NCBI GenBank assembly: GCA_022841325.1
Contig: JALHRS010000036.1
Location: 1-58,657, forward strand
DNA length: 58,657 nucleotides
Reading direction: 5' to 3'
Source of the DNA: Lysobacterales bacterium
GTDB lineage: Bacteria; Pseudomonadota; Gammaproteobacteria; Xanthomonadales; SZUA-5
The notes beneath the pieces were generated by a model. It saw only the letters and a list, made by a program, of their open reading frames with translations. It did no database searches and had not been told where the DNA came from. A program made the position numbers and the translations under genes. Shown in pieces: positions 8,279-17,806 of this stretch. The first letter of the stretch is position 1. The number at the start of each line of letters is the position of its first letter.

Positions 8279-8363
8279 GTAGGCCGAGGGTGCGCGCCGC
8301 AGGCGCGTTCCCCGGCGCGGCCCAAGGGCGCTGGGGAGCCGCTGCGCGGGACCCTCGGCCTAC
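8279..8363. repeat. Inverted repeat GTAGGCCGAGGGT...ACCCTCGGCCTAC
   Basis: Perfect 13-bp arms at 8279-8291 and 8351-8363 enclose a GC-rich 59-nt centre. It forms a compact palindromic element immediately after dispersed element copy B. Confidence 0.7.
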
Positions 8364-8490
8364 TTCCGTTTCGATGGTTCATGGTCCGTCGGCAGATTCG
8401 AGCCGACACTCGCGGCTCGCAATGACGCCAGTTCCGCGCTTCTGCAGATTCAGACTGTCAGACTTCCCTGCCGACTTGCCAGAGCCACAC

Positions 8491-8757
8491 TCAACGCAGC
8501 TGGCTGTCCTTGCTCCCGCGGCGGTTGTAGCCGGCAGTGCCACCCGCAGCCTGTTCCTGTGCCTGTTGGCAGGCGATGCACAAGCGCACACCAGGCACAG
8601 CTTCGCGCCGCGCCTGCGGAATCGGCGCGTCACATTCCTCGCACTCGGCCAGGCTGGGTCCACGCGGCATCCGCCCGCGCGCGCGCTTGATCGCGTCCTT
8701 GATGGTTGCGTCTATCTGGTCCTGAACTGCGCCGTCGCCGGCCCATCCTGTGGCCAT
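8491..8757 (-). CDS. ybiI: DksA/TraR-type C4 zinc-finger protein, YbiI-like
   Basis: 88 residues, nearly the length of Escherichia coli YbiI and matching its pattern throughout: MATGWAGDGAVQDQID, then RARGRMPRGPSLAECEEC, PIPQARREAVPGVRLC, and the end TGYNRRGSKDSQLR. The four zinc-finger cysteines are seen as CEEC and CIAC. DksA/TraR family proteins bind the RNA polymerase secondary channel, but YbiI-type proteins lack the long coiled coil and their role is unsettled. An AGGAG site lies 7 nt before the ATG. It is a single gene set among repeats and transcribed away from the large repeat-protein gene. Confidence 0.92.
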   Translation of the reverse strand: MATGWAGDGAVQDQIDATIKDAIKRARGRMPRGPSLAECEECDAPIPQARREAVPGVRLCIACQQAQEQAAGGTAGYNRRGSKDSQLR

Positions 8758-9024
8758 GATTCACTCCTGTGTCGATTCGCCCCCAGCCTAACGACCCGGG
8801 GCCCACTGTTCAATCAAAGTCCTTGCACCCGCGAGGCTGACGTCAAGATGGGTCCGCGACGTGGGCTTTGGATCTGGATGGCAAGCCGGATCTGCTTTCC
8901 GATTTGCCGAGCCAGACATCATTCTGGCGTTCGGCGCCGTGTAACATCGATGTACGTTGACCACGCGAAGTATCGAGCCACTCGCGTTCGTAGCCACCAC
9001 CATTCCCTCGGGAGGTTCGTTGTC

Positions 9025-11820
9025 ATGATTCGCGCATGGATCGCTTTTGGCCTTTTCTTCTTGCTCAGTGGACTGGCTTTCGGCCAGACCATTTCGGTAG
9101 GAAGCGCTTCAGGTACGGCCGGCGGCGGGACGACGCCAGCACTAGTCCCAGTTTCATTCACACGAAACGCCGCGGCGCCAGTGGCAGACTTCATCGCTCG
9201 CGTGAATTACCCAACAGTCAACCTCGATGCAACTGCAGCAGGCGTGAATGGCGGCGGTTGCTCGGTAAACGACGCCAGCGGATTCGTGACCGTCGTACCG
9301 CCGGCAGGCTTGCAAGATCTGGCATCAAATACCTACTGCAACATCACCTTCACCATCGCACCTGGTGCGCCGTCCCCGAGTACGCAGAACCTGACACTGA
9401 GCTTTGCTCCTGGCGGCGCTTGCATAGATCTGAATGCAAACCCTGTCGCCTGCAATTTCTCGAACGGCGCGATTTCGGTTACGGCGCCGGCACAAGGACC
9501 GTCGATTGCCTACAACCCGACCGCGGGTGCCGGCGCGGGGACCGGTGGACCGGTCAACTTCACCGGTGTCACCACCGTCGGCACGACCGGCAATGGGCAG
9601 ATCGTCGCCACGCCCTCGGGCGGTGCCGCATCAGGCACCACCACCCTCGGCAGCTTCAGCATCACCGGCGCCGATGCCGCGAGCTTCACCCGCACCAGTG
9701 CCGCCACGCTGACCTTTACCGCCGGCGTCAACACGCCGCAGAACATCACTCTGACCTGCGTCTCCGGGGCGGCGACCCGAACCGCCAATCTGCAGGCGAC
9801 CGAGACGATTACCGGTGGCGCCACCACGCAGCGCTTCTGGGTGCTCAGCTGCCCGGCCGGCAGTCCCATTCCGCTGGGCCCGAGCCTCGCCTACAACCCG
9901 ACTGCGGGTGCCAGCGCTGGCACCGGCGGCCCGGTCAACTTCACAGGGGTGACCACCGTCGGCACGACAGGTAATGGCACGATCGTCGCCACGCCCTCGG
10001 GCGGCGCCGCTTCCGCCACCACCACCCTCGGCAGCTTCAGCATCACCGGCGCCGATGCCGCCAGCTTTACCCGCACCAGCGCCGCCACGCTGACCTTCAC
10101 CGCTGGCGTCAACACGCCGCAGAACATCACCCTGACCTGCGTCTCCGGCGCGGCCACCCGTACCGCCAATCTGCAGGCGACCGAGACGATTACCGGTGGC
10201 ACCACCACGCAGCGCTTCTGGGTGCTGAGTTGCCCGGCCGGCAGTCCCAATCCGCTGGGACCGAGCCTCGCCTACAACCCGAATGCGGGTGCCAGTGCTG
10301 GGACCGGTGGCCCGGTCAACTTCACCGGCGTGACCACGGTGGGCACGACGGGTAATGGCGCGATCGTCGCCACGCCCTCGGGTGGCGCGGCTTCTGCCAC
10401 CACCACCCTTGGCAGCTTCAGCATCACCGGTGCCGATGCGGCCAGCTTCACCCGCACCAGTGCCGCCACGCTGACCTTCACCGCTGGCGTCAACACGCCG
10501 CAGAACATCACCCTGACCTGCGTCTCCGGCGCGGCCACCCGTACCGCCAATCTGCAGGCGACCGAGACGATTACCGGTGGCGCCACCAGCACCCGTTTCT
10601 GGGTGCTGAGCTGCCCGGCCGGCAGCCCCAATCCGCTGGGCCCGAGCCTCGCCTACAACCCGACCGCGGGCGCCAGTCCAGGGACCGGTGGACCAGTGAA
10701 TTTCACTGGCGTCACGACGGTGGGCACGACGGGCAACGGCACGATTGTCGCCACACCGTCGGGCGGTGCCGCTTCCGGCACGACCACGCTCGGCAGCTTC
10801 AGCATCACCGGCGCCGATGCCGCCAGCTTTACCCGCACCAGCGCCGCCACGCTGACCTTCACCGCCGGCGTCAACACGCCCCAGAACATCACCCTGACCT
10901 GTGTCTCCGGCGCGGCCACCCGCACCGCCAATCTGCAGGCGACCGAGACGATTACCGGTGGCGCCACCAGCACCCGTTTCTGGGTGCTGAGCTGCCCGGC
11001 CGGCAGTCCCAATCCGCTCGGCCCGTCGATTGCCTACAACCCGACCGCAGGCGCCAGCGCCGGCACCGGTGGGCCGGTGAACTTCACCGGTGTGACCACG
11101 GTGGGCTCGAGCGGCAACGGGACCATCATCGCAACGCCTTCTGGCGGAGCGGCTTCAGGCACGACCACGCTCACCAGCTTCAGCATCACCGGCGCCGATG
11201 CCGCCAGCTTTACCCGCACCAGCGCCGCGACGCTGAACTTCATCGCCGGCGTCAACACGCCGCAGAACATCACGCTGACCTGCGTTTCTGGCGCCGCGGG
11301 GCGAACAGCAAATCTGCAGGCGACTGAGACCATCACCGGCGGCGCCACCACGCAGCGTTTCTGGGTGCTCAACTGTCCGGCCGGCGCCGCGGGCGTGGGT
11401 CCGTCCATCGCCTACAACCCCACCGCCGGGGCTACACCCGGCAGCGGCGGACCGGTCTTCTTCACCGGCAACACCGCGGTGGGCTCCACCGGCGTGGGCC
11501 AGATCGTGGCGACACCGTCCGGCGGCGCCAATGGCGGCACAACCACACTCACGGCCTTCACCCTGTCGGGCACCCATGCCAGCAGCTTCCAGGTGGTCAG
11601 TTCGGCCACGCTGAACTTCACCCAGGGCGTGACTTCGCCGCAGAACATCAATCTGACCTGCATTACCGGTCCGGGCGAGCGCACGGCCAATCTGGAGGCC
11701 ACTGAGACCATCACCGGCGGTGCCACCACGCTGCGCTACTGGACCCTGAGTTGCCAGGCCTCCTTCTTTGCCGACGGCTTTGAAGGGAGCGATGATTTGT
11801 TCAGCGACGGCTTCGAGTAA
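9025..11820 (+). CDS. Large secreted repeat protein with DGFE C-terminal tail
   Basis: 931 residues. The start is ATG 9025 with GGAGG 9 nt upstream, opening a signal peptide (AWIAFGLFFLLSGLAFG); the frame stays open far upstream through repeat DNA, but that part is not protein-like. Residues ~20-155 look like a cohesin-like beta domain (SVGSASGTAGGG..., two Cys). Then come five nearly identical 127-residue beta-rich repeats (each begins GPS-AYNP and ends WVLSCPAG, with two cysteines that may bond), and a sixth, diverged one. The end carries a doubled tail, FFADGFEGSDDLFSDGFE. It is probably surface-exposed or released; the repeats resemble 'choice-of-anchor'/immunoglobulin-like modules. The near identity of the repeats predicts copy-number change by recombination. 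Function unknown. Confidence 0.85.
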   Translation: MIRAWIAFGLFFLLSGLAFGQTISVGSASGTAGGGTTPALVPVSFTRNAAAPVADFIARVNYPTVNLDATAAGVNGGGCSVNDASGFVTVVPPAGLQDLASNTYCNITFTIAPGAPSPSTQNLTLSFAPGGACIDLNANPVACNFSNGAISVTAPAQGPSIAYNPTAGAGAGTGGPVNFTGVTTVGTTGNGQIVATPSGGAASGTTTLGSFSITGADAASFTRTSAATLTFTAGVNTPQNITLTCVSGAATRTANLQATETITGGATTQRFWVLSCPAGSPIPLGPSLAYNPTAGASAGTGGPVNFTGVTTVGTTGNGTIVATPSGGAASATTTLGSFSITGADAASFTRTSAATLTFTAGVNTPQNITLTCVSGAATRTANLQATETITGGTTTQRFWVLSCPAGSPNPLGPSLAYNPNAGASAGTGGPVNFTGVTTVGTTGNGAIVATPSGGAASATTTLGSFSITGADAASFTRTSAATLTFTAGVNTPQNITLTCVSGAATRTANLQATETITGGATSTRFWVLSCPAGSPNPLGPSLAYNPTAGASPGTGGPVNFTGVTTVGTTGNGTIVATPSGGAASGTTTLGSFSITGADAASFTRTSAATLTFTAGVNTPQNITLTCVSGAATRTANLQATETITGGATSTRFWVLSCPAGSPNPLGPSIAYNPTAGASAGTGGPVNFTGVTTVGSSGNGTIIATPSGGAASGTTTLTSFSITGADAASFTRTSAATLNFIAGVNTPQNITLTCVSGAAGRTANLQATETITGGATTQRFWVLNCPAGAAGVGPSIAYNPTAGATPGSGGPVFFTGNTAVGSTGVGQIVATPSGGANGGTTTLTAFTLSGTHASSFQVVSSATLNFTQGVTSPQNINLTCITGPGERTANLEATETITGGATTLRYWTLSCQASFFADGFEGSDDLFSDGFE
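9496..11397 (+). repeat. Five tandem 381-bp coding repeats
   Basis: Units begin at 9496, 9877, 10258, 10639 and 11020; the first four are exactly 381 bp and the fifth 378 bp. They are nearly identical in DNA as well as in protein, with differences largely at third positions and a few Ala/Thr/Ser swaps. A sixth, clearly older copy runs from 11398 to about 11760. The long antisense frames of equal size on the minus strand are a by-product of this periodicity. Confidence 0.95.
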
Positions 11821-11838
11821 TCCGAAACAGAGCTGGAG

Positions 11839-11865
11839 GCCGCGATCCGCCCACCGGATCGCGGC
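11839..11865. terminator. Hairpin after the repeat-protein gene
   Basis: An 11-bp stem (GCCGCGATCCG with CGGATCGCGGC, 5-nt loop) 19 bp after the stop at 11820 and before the promoter of the next gene. It has no T-tract, but its position fits a terminator. Confidence 0.55.
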
Positions 11866-11920
11866 GCTCTGCGGCAAGTTGCCGGCTAGACTGAAGCTTC
11901 CGACGAATCCGGTAGCCGCG

Positions 11921-13651
11921 ATGTCCCGCACCCTGATCTCCCTGCCGTGGATGCTCGTGCTTGGCCTGTGCACCGCGCCTGCCAAAGCCGCTGTTGCCGA
12001 TCCGGCGAAGGACTATGTCGCCGCCTATCTGGCCATGTTTCCCTCGCGCGCGACGGCTGCCGGGCTGTATTCAACCGACAGCCAGCTGGAAATGCTGGAC
12101 CAGGACCATCGCGACCAGTGGATCGCCTCCAATGAATCGACCCGGGTCGCGCTGCACACGGCGCTGGCGGCGCAGCCCAACCCGGATGCTCGTCTGGATC
12201 TGGAACTGCTGTTGCGTCAGGTGCAGCAGGAGTTGCTGGAATGGCGCGATCAGGACCGGCCGCGTACCGACCCCTTGTTCTGGGCCGATATGCTGGGCCA
12301 ATCCACCGTCTATCTGGCCTTGCGCCGTGACCGCCCCGCCGGCATCCGTCTGAGTTTCGCCGCCGACCGCACCGAACAGATTCCGCGGCTGGTCACCGAG
12401 GCGCTGGAAGCGTTATCGAAGGCCGAGGACGAGCAGATCGTTCCCGAACGCGCCCGGGCTGCAGCCGAACGTCTGCGCGCGCTGGCCGAGTTCTATCGCA
12501 AGGGACTGCCGGCAGCCGAAGGCGCATCGAAGGCACTGGCAGGTCGACTGCAACGCAGTGGCGCCAAAGCGGCGCGTGCGATCGAGAAGCTGGCAGCGCG
12601 CGCCGAGCAACTGTCCGCAAAAGCACGTGCCGATTTCCGACTCGGTGCCGACTACGACGAACGCTTCCGGATCGTCACCGGCATCAACACGCCGGTGTCG
12701 CAGGTGCTGGCCGAGGCCCAGCGCGAGTTGGGCGAAAAGCGCCAGGAGGCTGCTGCCTATGGCCGCGGCGTGTGGTCGCAGTTCTTTCCCGAGCAGGATG
12801 CGCCGCTGGACGACAGCGCCGTGCTGCGGCAACTGTTCGGCGCCATCGAGGCAGCGCGACCAAAGTCCACCGCAGAACTGGTCGCGCAGTTCAACGCGGA
12901 CACTGAAGCCGCCTTTGCCTTTGCCGAGGCTCATCAGCTGATGAGCGTACCGGAGCCACGCACGCTGGTCATCGACACCGCACCAGCCTGGCTGGGTGGC
13001 CAGAGCGTGGGCGGTGTCTATCCGGCGGGCCCCTTTCAGCCGGACGCCGAAACCCTGTTCCTGCTGCCCAATATCCCGGACTCGGCACCCGATGAGGCCA
13101 AGGTGCGCTTCTTCAGCGCCTTCAATACGGCTTTCAATCGAATGATCCTGACCCATGAACTGGTGCCCGGGCACTATGTGCAGCTGAAGGTGGCCGCGCG
13201 CCTGCCGCACCCGGTGCGCAGTCTTTTCGGTGACGGCGTCTACACCGAGGGCTGGGGCAGTTTCAGTGAGCGCCTGATGCTGGATCTGGGCTGGGGCGGT
13301 CCGCCGGAACGGCTGGCGCACTACAAGAAGCAACTTGAGAATCTGGCCCGGCTGATTGCCGATATCAGCGTGCATACCCAGCACTGGGATCAGGCGCGGT
13401 TGCAGCGCTTTCTCACCGAGGACGCTCTGCTGGATGCCCAGTTCGCCAGCAATCTGTGGCAGCGCGCTGTGCTCAGTTCACCGCAGCTGACCACCTATCA
13501 CCTGGGCTACCGCGACATCCACGCGATCTGGCTGGACTGGCGCCGCCAGCACCCCGAGCGACCGCTGCGCGAGTTCGTCGACGGCATGCTGGCGCTTGGC
13601 GCCGTGCCGGTGCGCGAATACCGGGCAAGTCTGCTGCAGTCGGTCGAGTAG
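11921..13651 (+). CDS. Secreted DUF885-family putative zinc peptidase
   Basis: 576 residues from ATG 11921, which starts a signal peptide (SLPWMLVLGLCTAPAKA); upstream in-frame codons belong to the intergenic hairpin region. The body matches the DUF885 family: GINTPVSQVLAEAQREL, GVYPAGPF, the metal-site motif HELVPGHYVQ near residue 410, TEGWGSFSERLM, and the final GYRDIHAIWLDWR. DUF885 proteins resemble M32/M3-type peptidases, with HExxPGH as the probable zinc-binding and catalytic motif. They are found in the periplasm; substrates are mostly unknown. A CTAGACT -10-like box lies about 30 nt before the ATG. Confidence 0.88.
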   Translation: MSRTLISLPWMLVLGLCTAPAKAAVADPAKDYVAAYLAMFPSRATAAGLYSTDSQLEMLDQDHRDQWIASNESTRVALHTALAAQPNPDARLDLELLLRQVQQELLEWRDQDRPRTDPLFWADMLGQSTVYLALRRDRPAGIRLSFAADRTEQIPRLVTEALEALSKAEDEQIVPERARAAAERLRALAEFYRKGLPAAEGASKALAGRLQRSGAKAARAIEKLAARAEQLSAKARADFRLGADYDERFRIVTGINTPVSQVLAEAQRELGEKRQEAAAYGRGVWSQFFPEQDAPLDDSAVLRQLFGAIEAARPKSTAELVAQFNADTEAAFAFAEAHQLMSVPEPRTLVIDTAPAWLGGQSVGGVYPAGPFQPDAETLFLLPNIPDSAPDEAKVRFFSAFNTAFNRMILTHELVPGHYVQLKVAARLPHPVRSLFGDGVYTEGWGSFSERLMLDLGWGGPPERLAHYKKQLENLARLIADISVHTQHWDQARLQRFLTEDALLDAQFASNLWQRAVLSSPQLTTYHLGYRDIHAIWLDWRRQHPERPLREFVDGMLALGAVPVREYRASLLQSVE

Positions 13652-13778
13652 CGCTTCGATTCGCGCGTGCCCATTGCATTGCTGAACACGGGCAGAGTCG
13701 CTTTCGGGCAAGCAGCGCAGTCGTCGGTCGCACGCGCCCCTATACTGCGCCTAACCTGCTGCCGAAAGGACTCATGCC

Positions 13779-14813
13779 ATGCCCCAGATGATGAAAGCCC
13801 TGGTCAAACGTGAAGCGACCAAGGGCATCTGGATGGAGCAGGTGCCGATGCCGGAGATCGGCCCCAACGAGGTGCTGGTCAAGCTGGAAAAAACCGCCAT
13901 CTGCGGCACCGATCTGCACATCTACAAATGGGATGACTGGAGCCAGCGCACGATCAAGCCGGGACTGGTCATCGGCCACGAGTTCGTGGGCCGCATCGTC
14001 GACATGGGGCCGGGCGTGACCGGCTATCAGCTCGGCCAGCGGGTGTCGGCCGAGGGCCATATCGTGTGTGGCGTGTGCCGCAACTGCCGCGCCGGCAAAC
14101 AGCATCTGTGTCCGCACACCGTGGGCATCGGCGTCAACCGCAACGGCGCTTTCGCCGAGTACATCGCGGTACCGTCCTCCAATCTGTGGCCGATTCCCGA
14201 TCAGATCTCCTCGGAGTTGGCGGCCTTCTTCGATCCCTACGGCAATGCCGCCCATTGCGCGCTGGAGTTCGATGTCATCGGTGAGGATGTGCTGATCACC
14301 GGCGCCGGGCCCATCGGCATCATCGCTGCCGGCATCTGCAAGCACGTCGGTGCCCGCAATGTGGTGGTCACCGATGTCAATGATTACCGCCTGAAACTGG
14401 CCGCCGACATGGGTGCCACCCGGGTGGTCAATGTCGCCCAGCAGTCGATCAAGGACGTCATGGCCGATCTGCACATGGAGGGCTTTGATGTCGGCCTGGA
14501 AATGAGTGGCAACCAGCGCGCCTTCCAGGACATGCTCGACTGCATGTATCACGGCGGCAAGGTGGCGCTGCTCGGCATCCTGCCCAAGGGCGCCGGCATC
14601 GACTGGGACAAGGTGATCTTCAAGGGGCTCACCCTGCAGGGCATCTATGGCAGGCGCATGTACGAGACCTGGTACAAGATGACCCAGATGGTGCTGACCG
14701 GCTTCCCGTTGCAGAAGGTGCTGACCCACCAGATCCACATCGATGATTTCCAGCGCGGCTTCGATCTGATGGAAGCCGGGACCTGCGGCAAGGTGGTCTG
14801 CAGCTGGAACTGA
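13779..14813 (+). CDS. tdh: L-threonine 3-dehydrogenase
   Basis: 344 residues (the E. coli enzyme has 341). A zinc-dependent medium-chain dehydrogenase that oxidises L-threonine with NAD+ to 2-amino-3-ketobutyrate, which KBL then cleaves to glycine and acetyl-CoA. Visible features: the catalytic-zinc region [14 protein letters not shown] and GHEFVG, the structural-zinc cysteines [15 protein letters not shown], the GNAAHCAL segment, the nucleotide-binding [18 protein letters not shown], and the family-typical [14 protein letters not shown]. An AAAGGA site precedes the ATG, and TATACT lies 34 nt upstream. No kbl gene is adjacent, which is unusual since tdh and kbl are often paired. The glycine product connects with gcvP at 50.9 kb. 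Confidence 0.96.
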   Translation: MPQMMKALVKREATKGIWMEQVPMPEIGPNEVLVKLEKTAICGTDLHIYKWDDWSQRTIKPGLVIGHEFVGRIVDMGPGVTGYQLGQRVSAEGHIVCGVCRNCRAGKQHLCPHTVGIGVNRNGAFAEYIAVPSSNLWPIPDQISSELAAFFDPYGNAAHCALEFDVIGEDVLITGAGPIGIIAAGICKHVGARNVVVTDVNDYRLKLAADMGATRVVNVAQQSIKDVMADLHMEGFDVGLEMSGNQRAFQDMLDCMYHGGKVALLGILPKGAGIDWDKVIFKGLTLQGIYGRRMYETWYKMTQMVLTGFPLQKVLTHQIHIDDFQRGFDLMEAGTCGKVVCSWN

Positions 14814-14819
14814 GAGCTT

Positions 14820-14835
14820 GCCCGCGAGAGCGGGC
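14820..14835. terminator. Short GC hairpin after tdh
   Basis: GCCCGC-gaga-GCGGGC starts 4 nt after the tdh stop region. It is short and lacks a T-tract, so terminator function is only likely from its position. Confidence 0.4.
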
Positions 14836-15190
14836 TCCGCCCGCGATTGCTCTGACCTGACCAAGCCCAAGGTTCCACGCAAGCGGCTCCCCGGCGCAGT
14901 TTGCATCTGGAGGACCGAACTCCTGCTCGGCCACCGAGTGCAGGAGGAGCGTCCAGACAAGTCTGGACCCACGAAGACGTGGGCCCGAAGCAGCTCCCTG
15001 GCGCTCTTCGCTCCGGATGCACCGCCCCTCATCCGGGTCCCACGGGCCCACCTTTTCCCTGCGAGCGGGGAGAAGGAAACAGTCCCGCGTCCCGAATCCC
15101 GAACCCAACATCAGATCGCAGCATTCCCCCGCTTGCTCAGCGAGCCTTCGGCGCGGATGATTCGGCGGTCCCCCGATACGGCCGCCATCG
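14836..15190. other. Intergenic region with a GTCCAGACAAGTCTGGAC palindrome
   Basis: No gene seen. A perfect palindrome GTCCAGACAAGTCTGGAC lies at 14951-14968 and is followed by CCCACGAAGACGTGGG, itself a small hairpin. The same palindrome recurs as inverted pairs near 41.5 kb and 55.2 kb. The promoter of the next gene must lie in the last part, but no convincing box or ribosome-binding site is visible. Confidence 0.6.
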
Positions 15191-17806
15191 ATGAAACCTG
15201 CTGTGCGCTTTACGCTACTTTTCCTGGCCGTCTCGGCTGTATTCGGCTGTGCCACCGCTCCCACGGCAGGCACCCTGACCGCGCAGCCCGGCGCCGGCGC
15301 GTTGCTCAAGGGCCAGTTGGCCAAGGAGGCCTACGACGGCCCCTTCTGGGCTGATCGCGCCAGCTATCCCACCGGACATTTCAATCCCCGGTGGCTTCAC
15401 GATGCCGCCGAACAAGCGGCCGGGATCGCGTTATCCCTGCCCGCCGGAATCGCCCTGCAGCGCGGCGCTGGCGAAGCCCTGGACCCGGCGGTCTTCACCT
15501 CGCTCGGACCGCGTCCGCTGGGCACCGGCGGCGGCATTGCCGGGCGCACCAATGTCATCGTCACCCACCCGACCAACCCCGCCATCGCCTGGATGGGCTC
15601 CGACGGCGGCGGCGTGTGGAAGACCACCAACTGTTGCGATGCCAACACCAGCTGGGTCAACACCACAGATGTTTCCGCCAACCTCGAGCCGATTCACAAC
15701 AGCGCGATCGGCGACCTGACTCTGGATCCGAACAACCCGGATGTGCTGTACGCCGCCACCGGCGATTTGCGCTTTGGCTCTTACTCCTTCGGCTCAAACG
15801 GCGTGCTGAAGTCGGTAGACGGCGGCGACTCCTGGACAGTCAAGGGCGCCACCGTGTTCAATCCCTTCTACCCGCCGAGCGCCAACGGCGTGCCCCAGTA
15901 CCAGGCCATAGGCAAGGTAGCCGTCGACCCGAACAATTCCAGTATCGTGCTGGCGGGTACCAAGACCGGCTTGTTCCTCTCCTACGACGCTGGCGAAAAC
16001 TGGACCGGTCCGTGCCTCACCAACAACTTCACGAGCCAGCGCCAGGACATGACTGGCCTGATCCTCACTGACATGGGCTCCTCCACGCGCATCATCGCAG
16101 CGGTGGGCACCCGCGGCTTTTCGACGGCGGTGCAACCCAACCTCAACAACAACGGCGCCAACGGCATTTACCGGGGCACCGTGCCGGCCAGCGGTTGTCC
16201 GGCCGACTTCGCACTGGTTTCGCGGCCCGACAACGGCTGGCCGGCAGGTACCGGCGGCGGCGCGCCGACCCCGGCCAATATCCTGGGGCGTATCGATATC
16301 GCGGTGTCCCGGTCGGATACCAATGTCGTCTATGCGCAGGTGGCCAATATTCCGCCGACCGGCGGCAGCCCCGTGATCCTCGGCGTCTGGCGCAGCGGCG
16401 ATGGCGGCAACACCTGGACCCAGCCGCAGGTCGGCGATATCTCCGGCGCCGGCAGCCAGAGCTGGTACAACGCTGGTGTGCTGGTGCACCCGACCAATCC
16501 AAATATCGTGATGCTGAGCGCCTTCAGCACATTCCGATCAACCACCGGCGGTGGCGGCTACAGCAACATCGGCAGCGCGCCGCATGTCGATCACCACGCG
16601 CTGGCCTGGGTCAACAACGACGGCAACCGGCTGCTGATCGGCACCGACGGCGGCGTCTACTACAGCGCCAACGCCCAGGCGGGCTCGCCGACCTGGACCG
16701 CACTCAACGCAACGCTGAACACCATCGAGTTCTATTCCGGCGGCATCAGCCCCAATTTCAACACCGCGCCCAATGCCAGTGCGGTCGGCGGCGCCCAGGA
16801 CAATTCGTGCATGGTCTCGACCTGGTCTGGCGGCAATTTCGGGCCGCAAACCTGGTTCTCGCGCAATGGTGGCGACGGCATCTACAGCACCATCGAACCG
16901 ATCCTGCAGCAGCGCTGGTACTACACCAGCCAGAGCGGCAACATCCGCATGACCAACTCGGCCACCGGTGGTCTGGGCAGTACCTCGACCGTCAGCGCTT
17001 CTCCAAGCGGCTGGGGTGGCGACCGCAAGAGCTTCCTGACCAATTTCGACCTGTACCGCTTCGGCGGTGAGACCACCGGTTGCCCGGCGGCGACTGGCTG
17101 CGGCCGCATCATCGCCGGCAGCTACCGGGTCTGGGAATCGGTCACCGGTGGCGTTCCGACCAGCGGCTGGAAGATCAACAGCCCGGACCTGACCAAGGGC
17201 ACGCTGGCGGATCGCTCGGTGATCAATCAGGTCGCCTACGCCGTCAGCACGCCCGATGTTGCCATGGCCGGCACCAATGACGGTAATGTGTGGTTTGGCT
17301 TCAACATGGGCCAGGACATCGCCAGTTCGGCAAACTGGGTCAACGTCACCGACAACAACACCGTGCTCCCCAATCGTTTCATCATGGATGTCGCTACCGA
17401 TCCCGTGAACCCGCTGATCGGCTACGCCGTGGCCGGCGGCTTCGACCAGAACACGCCGGCAACACCAGGCCATGTGTTCCAGGTCAGCTGCACCGCAGGC
17501 TGCGCCAGCTTCAGCTGGCGCAATGTGTCCGGAAACCTGCCGAACATCCCGGTCAACAGCGTGATCGTGAACCCCAATCGTCCGGCCCAGGTGTTCGCCG
17601 GCTCCGACTGGGGGCTCTATTACACCGACGACGTCAACGCCAACCCGGTGGTCTGGCAGAAGCACCTCGGGCTGCCCAATGTGATGATCTGGGACATGAC
17701 CATCGACCGCGGCTTCACCACGCTGGCGGTGTGGACCCGATCACGCGGCGCCTGGGTATGGCCGCTGCCCACCGGCGACGATCTGTTTGCCAATGGCTTT
17801 GAATGA
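15191..17806 (+). CDS. Sialidase/VPS10-like beta-propeller lipoprotein with NGFE tail
   Basis: 871 residues. The signal peptide ends in a lipobox (SAVFGC, Cys at about 20), so the protein is probably lipidated. The rest consists of BNR/Asp-box blades: GSDGGGVWKTT, GVLKSVDGGDSWT, GLFLSYDAGENWTG, GVWRSGDGGNTWT and GTDGGVYYSAN, each the 'S-x-D-x-G-x-x-W' type turn of seven- to ten-bladed exo-sialidase or sortilin-like propellers. Relatives are secreted glycosyl-hydrolase-like or adhesive proteins without known substrate; no sialidase Arg triad or catalytic Asp was verified. The C terminus, GDDLFANGFE, matches the DGFE tails of two other proteins here. The stop overlaps the start of the next frame. 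Confidence 0.85.
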   Translation: MKPAVRFTLLFLAVSAVFGCATAPTAGTLTAQPGAGALLKGQLAKEAYDGPFWADRASYPTGHFNPRWLHDAAEQAAGIALSLPAGIALQRGAGEALDPAVFTSLGPRPLGTGGGIAGRTNVIVTHPTNPAIAWMGSDGGGVWKTTNCCDANTSWVNTTDVSANLEPIHNSAIGDLTLDPNNPDVLYAATGDLRFGSYSFGSNGVLKSVDGGDSWTVKGATVFNPFYPPSANGVPQYQAIGKVAVDPNNSSIVLAGTKTGLFLSYDAGENWTGPCLTNNFTSQRQDMTGLILTDMGSSTRIIAAVGTRGFSTAVQPNLNNNGANGIYRGTVPASGCPADFALVSRPDNGWPAGTGGGAPTPANILGRIDIAVSRSDTNVVYAQVANIPPTGGSPVILGVWRSGDGGNTWTQPQVGDISGAGSQSWYNAGVLVHPTNPNIVMLSAFSTFRSTTGGGGYSNIGSAPHVDHHALAWVNNDGNRLLIGTDGGVYYSANAQAGSPTWTALNATLNTIEFYSGGISPNFNTAPNASAVGGAQDNSCMVSTWSGGNFGPQTWFSRNGGDGIYSTIEPILQQRWYYTSQSGNIRMTNSATGGLGSTSTVSASPSGWGGDRKSFLTNFDLYRFGGETTGCPAATGCGRIIAGSYRVWESVTGGVPTSGWKINSPDLTKGTLADRSVINQVAYAVSTPDVAMAGTNDGNVWFGFNMGQDIASSANWVNVTDNNTVLPNRFIMDVATDPVNPLIGYAVAGGFDQNTPATPGHVFQVSCTAGCASFSWRNVSGNLPNIPVNSVIVNPNRPAQVFAGSDWGLYYTDDVNANPVVWQKHLGLPNVMIWDMTIDRGFTTLAVWTRSRGAWVWPLPTGDDLFANGFE

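Noticed and set aside
8254..9024. 257-codon extension upstream of the repeat-protein start
   Set aside because: It crosses the YbiI gene on the other strand and a palindromic repeat; the ATG at 9025 has a GGAGG and a signal peptide.
9510..11408. Five antisense ORFs of 119-124 residues spaced at 381 bp
   Set aside because: They are mirror images of the tandem repeat coding sequence on the plus strand; no signal, no ribosome-binding sites and the same period.
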